From DASWNP01 sp036399175 (lineage in GTDB: Bacteria; Acidobacteriota; Blastocatellia; Pyrinomonadales; Pyrinomonadaceae): a stretch of DNA of 64,000 nucleotides. The DNA lies in contig DASWNP010000059.1 in the NCBI GenBank assembly GCA_036399175.1, positions 62,001 through 126,000 on the forward strand. The letters run 5' to 3'. The notes beneath the pieces were generated by a model, which was given only the letters and a program-made list of their open reading frames with translations, was not told the DNA's origin and did not search any database. This document shows positions 42,117-50,376 of this stretch, piece by piece. The translations under genes were made by a program, and so were the position numbers. How positions within the stretch are numbered: the first letter of the stretch is position 1; every line of letters starts with the position of its first letter.

Positions 42117-43262
42117 ATGAAAGTGCTGCACGTCATGGATTCGCTCAATCGCGGCGGCGCGGAGATGCTCGCGCTCGACGTGTGTCGCAACGCGCGCGCA
42201 AACAATCTGGATTTGACCTTCGCGGCGACGGGCGGCGGCGACCTCGAAGACGATTTCCGGCGTTCGGGCGTTGACTTCGTCAGACTTGAGCGGCGTCTGC
42301 CGTTTGATTTGAGACTCGCGGCGCAACTGCGCCGACTCGTCCGAGAGCGCGGCTTCCGTGTCGTGCACGCGCATCAGGCGGTCGAAGCCCTGCACGCTTA
42401 CGCGGCGACCGTCGGCACGGGCGCGCGGCGCGTCTTGAGCTTTCACCTGTGCAGGGCTGACGCGAAGAACCGTTTTGCGCTGAAGTTTCTCGCCCCGCGC
42501 ATGGACGCCAACCTGACGGTCAGCCGAGACCTCCTGCGCTGCCTGCGAGAAGAAGAAGGCTTCGAGACGGGCGAGCGGTTTCAGGTAGTCTACAACGGCG
42601 TGGACGCCAAAAGGTTGAAGCCTTCGGGCGCGAGCCTGCGCACGGAGCTTGGTTTGTCGAACGCCGTCGCGCTCGCCGGCATGGTCGGCAACTTCTACGC
42701 CGACGCGCGCAAAGACCAACTGACGGTCTGCCGCGCTCTGCCGCGACTCTTCGCCGAAGCGCCGCACGCGCATTTCGTCTTCGTCGGCGCGCACGACCCG
42801 CGCGAGCCCCGGCTCTACGAAGAGTGCGTCAACTTCTGCCGCGAGCAGAGCATCTCCGGGCGCGTCCATTTTCTCGGCAAGCGCGCAGACATCCCCGACA
42901 TCCTCAGCTCGCTCGACGTGTTCGTCCTCTCCTCTCGGCACGAAGGGCTCGGCATCGCGGCCATCGAAGCGATGATGCTCGGCATTGCCACAGTCGTCTC
43001 CGACATCGGGCCGCTCCTGGAAGTCGCGGGCGGCGGAAACTACGCCTGCGTCTTCCGCACGGGAGATGCGGAGGCTTTATCCGCGCGGCTGCTCGAACTC
43101 ATCTCGGACAAAGAGCGTCGCTTCGAGCTTGGAAGGCTCGGCAAGCAGTGGGCGACGCGTCAGTTCAGCATCGAGAGCCACATCGCCAGCCTGCTCAAGC
43201 TCTACAATTCGATTACTGCGGCGAAGCCCGTGCGCGTCGGGCTCGACGCGGGCAGCCCTTGA
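42117..43262 (+). CDS. GT4-family glycosyltransferase
   Basis: 381 residues, GT-B fold. N-terminal: KVLHVMDSLNRGGAEMLALDV. C-terminal donor domain: VVYNGVDAKRLKPSG, LAGMVGNFYADARKDQLTV, HFLGKRADIPDILSSLDVFVLSSRHEGLGIAAIEAMMLG with the two glutamates of the EX7E motif. It transfers an activated sugar with retention. Divergent from the GT2 gene and followed by a second GT4 gene 29 nt later. Confidence 0.93.
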   Translation: MKVLHVMDSLNRGGAEMLALDVCRNARANNLDLTFAATGGGDLEDDFRRSGVDFVRLERRLPFDLRLAAQLRRLVRERGFRVVHAHQAVEALHAYAATVGTGARRVLSFHLCRADAKNRFALKFLAPRMDANLTVSRDLLRCLREEEGFETGERFQVVYNGVDAKRLKPSGASLRTELGLSNAVALAGMVGNFYADARKDQLTVCRALPRLFAEAPHAHFVFVGAHDPREPRLYEECVNFCREQSISGRVHFLGKRADIPDILSSLDVFVLSSRHEGLGIAAIEAMMLGIATVVSDIGPLLEVAGGGNYACVFRTGDAEALSARLLELISDKERRFELGRLGKQWATRQFSIESHIASLLKLYNSITAAKPVRVGLDAGSP

Positions 43263-43291
43263 TTTGAAGCAAGCGAAGTTTGGAGAAGCGT

Positions 43292-44461
43292 GTGCGCGTA
43301 CTGATTGGGATGCCGGACAGGGAATCGCTGGGCGGGCCTGCGGCCTGCGAGCCGCCTTTCGTCGAGGGCTTGCGGCGGCTCGGCGTCGAGGTCGAAGAGG
43401 AAACCTACGTCTACGGCGATAAGCTTGCGAGGACGACTGTCTGGCAGAGGGTTGTGCGCGTTGTCAGGGTGGCGCGCAGCTTGCGCCGCCGCCTGCTCTC
43501 GTCGAGCTTCGACGTGCTTCATCTCAACACCTCTTTCGACACGAAGGCGCTCATCCGCGATGTCGTCACGCTGCTGCTGCTGCCGCGCCGCCGCGCCAAA
43601 ATCTTCCTCAAGTTTCACGGCTCCGATGCGCGCCTGCTCGAAACCGGCAACCCTGCGCTCAGCCTCTTCGCCCGCGTGCTGCTCAAACGAGCCGACGCCG
43701 TCGGCCTCTTATCGACGGAGGAACAGGAGAACTTTACGCGCGCCGGGATGGAAAGGCAGAAAATCTTCGTCGTCAAAAACGTCTTGGAGTTTGAAGAAGA
43801 CGATGCTGAGCGAGACGTGCGAGACGACGGGCGCGAGGCGCGACAGGTCTCGAAGCTTGCCTCTCAACTGAACGTGGCTGAAGAGACGCCTCTGCTGCTC
43901 TTCGTCGCGCGGTTTATTCCGGCGAAGGGGTTGACCGATTGCGTGCGCGCGTGCGCCATCCTGCGCGAGCGCGGTTTCGACTTCAGGCTGCTGTGCGTCG
44001 GCGACGGCCCGGCGCGCGCCGAGGCCGAGCAGGAAGTCGCGCGCCTGAAACTCGAAGGACAAGTGCGATTCTTCGGCTACGTCCCGGAAGCAAAGACGCG
44101 CGAGTTTTACTCGGGCAGCACGATACTTCTGTTCCCAACCTATCACTACGAAGGTTTTCCGATGGTCGTCTTCAAATCGCTGGCGGCGGGTCTGCCCGTC
44201 GTGACGACGCGCATCCGCGCCGCCGCCGATTACCTGCGCGAGCCCGACAACTGTCTCTGGGTCGAGCCGCGAAACCCTCCGATGCTCGCCGAAAAAATCG
44301 CGCGCCTTCTTGAAGACCCGACCCTGCGCGCGTCGATGAGCGCGAACAACCGAACCTTAGCGCGCAGCTTCGACGCCGAGACGGTCTCGCGCGAATACCT
44401 CGAAGCCTATCGTCAGCTTTTGGAAGGCACGGCGTCGCGCGCCCCTTCCCCTGAAGCGTGA
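43292..44461 (+). CDS. GT4-family glycosyltransferase with altered EX7E motif
   Basis: 389 residues, GT-B fold. KIFLKFHGSDARLLE, KIFVVKNVLEFEEDD, LFVARFIPAKGLTDCVRACAIL, LCVGDGPARAEAEQEVARL and RFFGYVPEAKTREFYSGSTILLFPTYHYEGFPMVVFKSLAAGLPVV are present. The second glutamate of EX7E is replaced by Lys (EGFPMVVFK). The GTG at 43292, with GGAG 6 nt upstream, is the likely start; a TTG at 43280 is the alternative. The 3' end overlaps the convergent GT-C gene by 49 nt. Confidence 0.9.
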   Translation: MRVLIGMPDRESLGGPAACEPPFVEGLRRLGVEVEEETYVYGDKLARTTVWQRVVRVVRVARSLRRRLLSSSFDVLHLNTSFDTKALIRDVVTLLLLPRRRAKIFLKFHGSDARLLETGNPALSLFARVLLKRADAVGLLSTEEQENFTRAGMERQKIFVVKNVLEFEEDDAERDVRDDGREARQVSKLASQLNVAEETPLLLFVARFIPAKGLTDCVRACAILRERGFDFRLLCVGDGPARAEAEQEVARLKLEGQVRFFGYVPEAKTREFYSGSTILLFPTYHYEGFPMVVFKSLAAGLPVVTTRIRAAADYLREPDNCLWVEPRNPPMLAEKIARLLEDPTLRASMSANNRTLARSFDAETVSREYLEAYRQLLEGTASRAPSPEA

Positions 44462-46311
44462 CGCTCGCTCAGACGCCCTCTCATCATCCCGATAATCTTC
44501 GAGCCCAGCCAGTAGAGACCCGCCGCCGCGAGGATGAAGAGCGTGTAATACATCGGCAGCACGTAGCGAAACTCCGACCAGAGCGCCGACTGCACGCACA
44601 TATAATAGACGGGGATGACCGCGAGCAGCGCGAGGTGGCCGAAGCGACGCTCGCGCGCCATCCAGAAGATACCGGCGAAGAGAAGCGGCAGCATCGCTGC
44701 CGTCAGGAAAAGACGCTGCGCGCTTCTCAAAAGCAGGCGTGGTATGCGCGTCCACGTGTGAGCCGATGCGCCGAGCGCGAACAGCTCGACGCTTCCCGCT
44801 TCGGCGACGACCGGCACTTTCCCCTTCGCGCCGGTCTTCAGAACCACGCGCACCGCTCCAGCGCCGTCACTCACGAAGGGTCTATCAATCCTGACGAAAG
44901 GCTGCGAGGCGGGCGTCAGGTCGAGCCAGTGAACCGGATGCAGGATGGGCGTCGAAGCGAGCACGCGAAAGCTTTCGGCGTCTACGACCTCGACTTGCAG
45001 ACTGCCTCGCTTGATTTTGAGCGGAAGACGAAGCAGGTAGTCAGTCTTCTTTTCCACCGGCATCGGCGGCGAAATGAGCAGGCGCGCCGCATCCTCGCTC
45101 TCGATGTGCGTCGATAGTCCGAAGATGCTCGGCGCAAGGCGCGTGCGCGCGGAGGTCTCGGCTCCGGCGTTCGCGTCGAGCTGCGGAGGCGTGAGTGTCA
45201 CGGCGGGTTGCGCGTCGGGCGCGAGGGCGAGCGAGCGAGTGACGGCGGGCTCGGGGGCGAGGATGTCCACTCTTGCGAGGCGAAGCATGTTGATGCCGCG
45301 ATAGGCCATCAGCCTGAAGAACCAGAGCGGGTGCGAGCGAATGACGGCGAAGCCGCGAGAGAGCCTGTGCCGTTCGCGCTCGATACCGTCGGGGTGAAAG
45401 CGCGAGCCGAGATAGTCGGGTCGCTTAAACTCTTCGGCCTCCCACTTCGTCACCTCGTAGTCGCTCGAAGGCAGCCCGAACCGCTTCTCTTCGTCGTAGA
45501 TGCCGATGCCTTCGACGAGCGTGATGCCCGCGCTCAAAGAGAGTGGAATGAAGTGGCCGAAGGCGAGGTAGTTGCGAATCGTGATGGGCGCGACCGAGGC
45601 GAGCATGCCCGCGACGAGCACCGCCGCGTAAGCCATGCGCCGCCCGCGAGCGAAGAGAAACGGGACGACGAGGACGGCGAGAAAGAAGGGAAGCAGCATC
45701 GCGTTCGACCTCAGCCAGCACGAGATGCCGACCATCACGCCCGCCCATGCGACTGTGCTTATTCTTGGCCGACGCGCCGCGCGGATGAGCAGCAGCAGGG
45801 CGACGAGCAGAGGCGGCGTCGCCAATGGGTCGGGCAGAAGCATGATGGAGTGGTAGGCGAGCTGCGGCGAGAGCGCGACGAAGAGCCCGGCGAGGACTGC
45901 GACGGCGAACGGAAACAACTCCGCCGCAACCAGGACGACGAGCACGGCCGAGAGCGAGTCGATGATGATGTGAACGGCGCGCAGAGCCTTGTCCGAATCG
46001 CCGAACAGGGCGTAGACCGCCGCCATCAGGAGCGGGTAGCCGGGCGGGTGCTTGATGGTGTTGGCGTCGCTCGGCGGGTCGTTGCCGTGCCAGAAACGCG
46101 CGAGGTGGCCTTCGACCAAAAGCATCGCGTGATACTTGTACTCGCCCGTCATCCCCATGAAGGGAAACGACTGGCGGTTGTCCTGCCAGTGCAGAAGCCT
46201 CACGCCGAGCGCCAGCGCGAAAATGGCGACGCAGACGTAGAACATCCGTCGGCGCTGCTTCGACGCCTCTCTCTTCAAGCTCGAACTTTCAGACATGCGT
46301 GGGAGATTCAT
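44413..46311 (-). CDS. Membrane glycosyltransferase, GT39/ArnT-like (GT-C)
   Basis: 632 residues with about 11 membrane helices. The first helix is MFYVCVAIFALALGVRLLHW, and the extracytoplasmic loop TGEYKYHAMLLVEGHLARFW holds the acidic/His site common in GT-C enzymes. PGYPLLMAAVYALFGDSDKALR and helical LVALLLLIRAARR follow. A soluble periplasmic domain occupies about 330-520, then final helices. Such enzymes use polyprenyl-phosphate sugars to glycosylate lipids or proteins outside the membrane. The start may be the ATG at 46311 or 46296. Confidence 0.85.
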   Translation of the reverse strand: MNLPRMSESSSLKREASKQRRRMFYVCVAIFALALGVRLLHWQDNRQSFPFMGMTGEYKYHAMLLVEGHLARFWHGNDPPSDANTIKHPPGYPLLMAAVYALFGDSDKALRAVHIIIDSLSAVLVVLVAAELFPFAVAVLAGLFVALSPQLAYHSIMLLPDPLATPPLLVALLLLIRAARRPRISTVAWAGVMVGISCWLRSNAMLLPFFLAVLVVPFLFARGRRMAYAAVLVAGMLASVAPITIRNYLAFGHFIPLSLSAGITLVEGIGIYDEEKRFGLPSSDYEVTKWEAEEFKRPDYLGSRFHPDGIERERHRLSRGFAVIRSHPLWFFRLMAYRGINMLRLARVDILAPEPAVTRSLALAPDAQPAVTLTPPQLDANAGAETSARTRLAPSIFGLSTHIESEDAARLLISPPMPVEKKTDYLLRLPLKIKRGSLQVEVVDAESFRVLASTPILHPVHWLDLTPASQPFVRIDRPFVSDGAGAVRVVLKTGAKGKVPVVAEAGSVELFALGASAHTWTRIPRLLLRSAQRLFLTAAMLPLLFAGIFWMARERRFGHLALLAVIPVYYMCVQSALWSEFRYVLPMYYTLFILAAAGLYWLGSKIIGMMRGRLSERHASGEGARDAVPSKS

Positions 46312-46446
46312 GTCACGCTGCTTCTCATAAAGCTTCCGAATGAAGCGACACGGCCTCTCAAAATCGACCTCTCGACGAACTAAAGGTTATACTAAAGCCG
46401 CGCCGGGAAATCGAATTTTCACTGTTGGAGAGACGCGAGAGAAGCC

Positions 46447-48018
46447 TTGAGCTTGAAGGTCGAAAAATTGGAGAGACTGGAGACGGCGACGGCTGCCGCC
46501 TCTCAAGCGTCTGCTGCGCTGAAGTCGGCGACGCTTGAAGGCGACGCTTCAGTAGCGTCGTCTTCATCATCCTCTTCGCCAGCCGACGGCGCTTTTTTTC
46601 AATACCAGCGCGAGCGCATCGCCCATTGGGACGGCGTGGCGCGTTGGATGCGCGAGCGCAAAGGCTTGGGCGGCGAGTATCGACGCCGTCTCGCGGAAGT
46701 TTATAGATTCTTCGTGCCGCCCGGAAAACGCGTCCTTGAGATTGGCTGCGCGCAGGGAGACTTGCTCGCCGCGCTTGAGCCTTCGACGGGCGTCGGCCTC
46801 GACTTCTCAGCCGAGATGATTGAAGCGGCGCGGGGCAAATATCCGTCGCTTCGCTTCCTGCGCGCCGACGCGCACGACGCGCTCGACCTCGAAGCGGAGT
46901 TCGACATCATCATTCTCTCCGACGTGGTCAACGACCTCTGGGACGTGCAGCGCGTGCTCGAACAGGTGAGGCGTCTTTCGACGCCGCAGACGCGCCTCGT
47001 GCTGAATTTCTACAGCCGACTGTGGGAACTGCCGCTCGCAGCCGCGCGCCGTCTCGGTCTGGCACGCCCGAATCTCGACCAGAACTGGCTCACCGTCGAA
47101 GACATCGAAGGGCTTCTCGCGCTCGCCGATTTCGAGGTGATTCGTCGGCGCGAAGAAGTGCTTCTGCCTCTGCCCCTGCCGCCCGTCTCCACCCTCGCCA
47201 ACCGTTACCTCGTCAAGCTCTGGCCGTTCAGCCAGCTTGCGATGACGCACTTTCTCGTCGCTCGTCCCGTCTCGAACGAGGCAAGCAAGACGACTCGCGC
47301 GCCGCGCGTCTCGGTCGTCGTCCCGGCGAGAGACGAAGCGGGTAACGTGCCTGCAATCTTCGCGCGCGTGCCGGAGATGGGCGCGGGCACGGAGCTGATA
47401 TTCGTCGAGGGCGGCTCGCGCGACGACACCTACGCCGCCATCGAGCGAGAAATCGCGCGCCGTCCCGGCGCAAGCTGCCTGCTTCTGAAGCAGACGGGCA
47501 AGGGCAAGGGCGACGCCGTCCGCCTCGGCTTCGCACACGCGACGGGCGACGTGCTGATGATTCTCGACGCCGACCTGACCGTTCCGCCCGAAGACCTCCC
47601 GCGCTTTCTCGACGTGCTCACTTCCGGCAAGGCCGACTTCGCCAACGGCTCGCGGCTCGTCTATCCGATGGAGAAAGAGGCGATGCGCTTCTTCAATCTG
47701 CTCGGCAACAAGTTCTTCAGCCTCGCCTTCTCGTGGCTGCTCGGCCAGTCCATCAAAGACACGCTCTGCGGTACGAAGGTGCTCTGGCGAAGCGACTATG
47801 AAACAATCGCGGCGAACCGCGCCTACTTCGGCGACTTCGACCCCTTTGGCGACTTCGACCTGCTCTTCGGCGCGGCCAAGCTCAACATGAAGATACTCGA
47901 TCTGCCCGTGCGCTACCGCGACCGCACCTACGGCTCGACCAACATCCGTCGCTGGAGTCATGGGGCGCTGCTGCTGCGCATGGTCGCCTTCGCCGCGCGG
48001 CGCATCAAGTTCATCTGA
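46447..48018 (+). CDS. Fused methyltransferase-GT2 glycosyltransferase
   Basis: 523 residues, two domains. The first (about 60-260) is a class I SAM methyltransferase: RVLEIGCAQGDLLAALE, GVGLDFSAEMIEAARGKYP, LRFLRADAHDALDL and DIIILSDVVNDLWD. The second (about 285-520) is a GT2: VSVVVPARDEAGNVPAIFAR, FVEGGSRDDTYAAIER, MILDADLTVPPEDLPR and NKFFSLAFSWLLGQSIKDTLCGTK, with a DPM1-like acceptor part. The start codon is probably the TTG at 46447; no ATG begins before the domain. The N-terminal 50 residues are Ala/Ser-rich. Confidence 0.88.
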   Translation: MSLKVEKLERLETATAAASQASAALKSATLEGDASVASSSSSSSPADGAFFQYQRERIAHWDGVARWMRERKGLGGEYRRRLAEVYRFFVPPGKRVLEIGCAQGDLLAALEPSTGVGLDFSAEMIEAARGKYPSLRFLRADAHDALDLEAEFDIIILSDVVNDLWDVQRVLEQVRRLSTPQTRLVLNFYSRLWELPLAAARRLGLARPNLDQNWLTVEDIEGLLALADFEVIRRREEVLLPLPLPPVSTLANRYLVKLWPFSQLAMTHFLVARPVSNEASKTTRAPRVSVVVPARDEAGNVPAIFARVPEMGAGTELIFVEGGSRDDTYAAIEREIARRPGASCLLLKQTGKGKGDAVRLGFAHATGDVLMILDADLTVPPEDLPRFLDVLTSGKADFANGSRLVYPMEKEAMRFFNLLGNKFFSLAFSWLLGQSIKDTLCGTKVLWRSDYETIAANRAYFGDFDPFGDFDLLFGAAKLNMKILDLPVRYRDRTYGSTNIRRWSHGALLLRMVAFAARRIKFI

Positions 48019-48021
48019 GCG

Positions 48022-48095
48022 AAGATTTCGAGTTCATCCTAAGTGAGGATTTTGAGCGAGCTTTTGAAGTTTACTTGAGCGAGGATTTCAAGCGA
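48022..48095 (+). repeat. Three imperfect direct repeats
   Basis: About 20 bp each: TGAGCGAAGATTTCGAG, AAGTGAGGATTTTGAGCGAG, TGAGCGAGGATTTCAAGCGAG, spaced about 30 bp. They lie between two glycan genes; no hairpin. Confidence 0.6.
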
Positions 48096-48114
48096 GACCG
48101 ATGCGGGCGCGTAG

Positions 48115-50310
48115 ATGAAACAGATTCTGCAAAACTTCAAGACGGGCGAGCTGTCGGTGACGGATGTGCCGCCGCCGGTCGTGCAGCGCGGGCGCGTGCT
48201 CGTGCGGACGGAGGTCTCTTTGATTAGCGCGGGCACGGAGCGCATGTCCGTCGAGCTTGCGCGCAAGAGCCTTCTCGGTAAGGCGAGGGAGCGGCCTGAC
48301 CTCGTCCGTCAGGTGATTCGGAAGGCGAAAACGGAAGGCTTGATGAGCGCGTTTAATGCCGTGCGCGCGAAGCTCGGCGCGTCGAAGGCTCTGGGCTACA
48401 GCGCGGCGGGAGTGGTGATTGATGTCGGCGAAGACGTGCGGAGCTTCAAGGCGGGCGACCGCGTGGCCTGCGCGGGCGCGGGCTTCGCCGCTCACGCCGA
48501 AGTGCTCTCCGTGCCGAAGAATCTCTGCGTGCGTCTGCCGGATGAAGTGGATTTTGAATCGGCGTCGTTTGCGACGCTCGGAGCAATCGCGCTGCAAGGC
48601 GTGAGACTTGCCGAGCCGACGCTCGGCGAAGCGTTCGTCGTCATCGGTCTCGGCCTGCTCGGACAACTCACCGTGCAGCTTCTCAAGGCGAACGGCTGTC
48701 GAGTCTTCGGCATCGACCTCGACCGCTCGAAGGTCGAGTTGGCGCGCACGTTGGGCGCAGACGACGGATGCGTCTCCGGCGCGCGCGAGGCCGTCATGCG
48801 CTGGTCGCGCGGGCGCGGCGCGGACGGCGTGCTGATTACGGCGGCCACTTCGTCGAATCAGCCGGTCGAGCTTGCGGGCGAGATTTCGCGTCTCAAGGGG
48901 CGCGTCGTCGCCGTCGGTCTCGTCGGCATGGACGTGCCGCGCCAGCTTTACTACGAGCGCGAATTGACGCTCAAGGTTTCGATGTCCTACGGCCCCGGAC
49001 GCTACGACCCCGAATACGAAGAGCGCGGCCACGACTATCCTTTCGCCTACGTGCGCTGGACTGAAGGGCGCAACCTCGAAGCCTTCCTCGACCTCGTCGC
49101 ATCAGGGCTAGTCCGCGTCGCGCCGCTCGTCACGCATCGCTTCTCCATCGAAGAGGGCGAGCGCGCCTACCGGCTCATCTCCGGCGAGTCTACGCAGTCC
49201 TATCTCGGCATCCTTCTCAACTACGACACAAGGCGCAGCCTCGCGCCCCGCATCGAGAACCCGACGCGCGCGGCTTCGCAGAGGGCGGGCGGAGAGACGC
49301 GCGTTAGAGTTGGGATGATTGGCGCGGGCAGCTACGCGCAGAAATTCCTGCTGCCGAACTTCCGAACGAACCGCGTTGACTTTCAATCAATTGCCACCGC
49401 CTCGGGCGTCTCCGCGCGCGACATCGGAGAGAAATATGGCTTCGCGCGTTTCGTCTCGGGCGCTGACGAAGTTATCGACGATGCGGAGGTCAACCTCGTC
49501 GTCATCGCCACGCGACACGACAGCCACGCAGAGCTTGCGCGTCGCGCGCTTGAGCGCGGGCGTCACGTCTTCGTCGAAAAACCGCTCGCCTTAAACGACG
49601 AAGAGCTGGACGGACTGCTGCGTGCGGCTGGCGCAGCGCGCGGGCAACTGATGGTCGGCTTTAACCGTCGTTTCTCTCCGCTCGCGCGCAGGGCGAGAGA
49701 GTTTTTCGAGGGACGCACGACGCCGCTCTCCATCGCCTACCGCGTCAACTCGGGGCGCATCCCGCGCGAGCATTGGATTCAAGACCCGCGCGAGGGCGGC
49801 GGGCGCATCGTCGGCGAGGTCTGCCACTTCATCGACCTCATGCAATACCTGACGGGCGCGCTCGTCACGCGCGTCTATGCGGAAGCAATCGGGAGCCGCG
49901 ACGCAGATGTAATCGAAGAGGATTCCGTCTTCATCACGCTGCGCTTCTCCGACGGCTCGAACGGCTCCATCGCCTATCTCTCCGAAGGCGACCGGGGCTT
50001 GCCGAAAGAGCGCGTCGAGATTTTCGGCGAAGGCCGCGCTTTCGTCCTCGACGATTTCCGCGCCGCCTCGCTCTACCGAAACGGGCGCGAAGAAAAAATC
50101 CGTCTCCGCGCGCAGGACAAGGGTCAGGCCGACGAAGTTCGCGCCCTCTGCCAGACCGTGCTCGAAGCCACCCCCGCGCCCATCACCCTCGCGGACTTGG
50201 CCGCCACCACGCGCGCCACCTTCCGCATCCTCGACTCTCTACGCACGGGGGAAGCGAAGACAGTCGAGAGTCTGGAGTCTGGAGTCTGGAGTCAAAAGCC
50301 GATTGCTTGA
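48115..50310 (+). CDS. Two-domain oxidoreductase: zinc-type alcohol dehydrogenase + Gfo/Idh/MocA
   Basis: 731 residues. The N-terminal 370 residues are an MDR/alcohol dehydrogenase domain (GLGLLGQLTVQLLKANGC, GLVGMDVPRQLYYEREL). Residues about 395-715 are a Gfo/Idh/MocA domain: RVRVGMIGAGSYAQKFLLPN, VIATRHDSHAELARRALE, HVFVEKPLALND and GEVCHFIDLMQYLTG. This tandem is a known family of polysaccharide loci, presumed to oxidise and reduce sugar nucleotides or linked sugars. The fusion point is near residue 380-395. The last 20 residues (ESLESGVWSQKPIA) and stop lie in hairpin H13. Confidence 0.93.
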   Translation: MKQILQNFKTGELSVTDVPPPVVQRGRVLVRTEVSLISAGTERMSVELARKSLLGKARERPDLVRQVIRKAKTEGLMSAFNAVRAKLGASKALGYSAAGVVIDVGEDVRSFKAGDRVACAGAGFAAHAEVLSVPKNLCVRLPDEVDFESASFATLGAIALQGVRLAEPTLGEAFVVIGLGLLGQLTVQLLKANGCRVFGIDLDRSKVELARTLGADDGCVSGAREAVMRWSRGRGADGVLITAATSSNQPVELAGEISRLKGRVVAVGLVGMDVPRQLYYERELTLKVSMSYGPGRYDPEYEERGHDYPFAYVRWTEGRNLEAFLDLVASGLVRVAPLVTHRFSIEEGERAYRLISGESTQSYLGILLNYDTRRSLAPRIENPTRAASQRAGGETRVRVGMIGAGSYAQKFLLPNFRTNRVDFQSIATASGVSARDIGEKYGFARFVSGADEVIDDAEVNLVVIATRHDSHAELARRALERGRHVFVEKPLALNDEELDGLLRAAGAARGQLMVGFNRRFSPLARRAREFFEGRTTPLSIAYRVNSGRIPREHWIQDPREGGGRIVGEVCHFIDLMQYLTGALVTRVYAEAIGSRDADVIEEDSVFITLRFSDGSNGSIAYLSEGDRGLPKERVEIFGEGRAFVLDDFRAASLYRNGREEKIRLRAQDKGQADEVRALCQTVLEATPAPITLADLAATTRATFRILDSLRTGEAKTVESLESGVWSQKPIA

Positions 50311-50372
50311 CTCTTTCAGACCCCGGTTGAATCTTTCAGACTCCAGACTTTAGACTCCAGACTCCAGACTTT
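50266..50372. repeat. Heptamer hairpin element H13 (GAGTCTG units)
   Basis: Left arm GAGTCTG three times plus GAGTC; right arm CAGACTC / CAGACTT / CAGACTC units. It encodes the C-terminus of the two-domain oxidoreductase and ends 4 nt before the asnB ATG. Confidence 0.87.
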
Positions 50373-50376
50373 TTAT

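Noticed and set aside
45208..46383. 391-codon forward frame opposite the GT39-like gene
   Set aside because: Charged low-complexity translation without motifs; the reverse frame has membrane helices and a family match.
46807..47961. 384-codon reverse frame opposite the methyltransferase-GT2 gene
   Set aside because: No recognisable domain; the forward frame has clear catalytic motifs.
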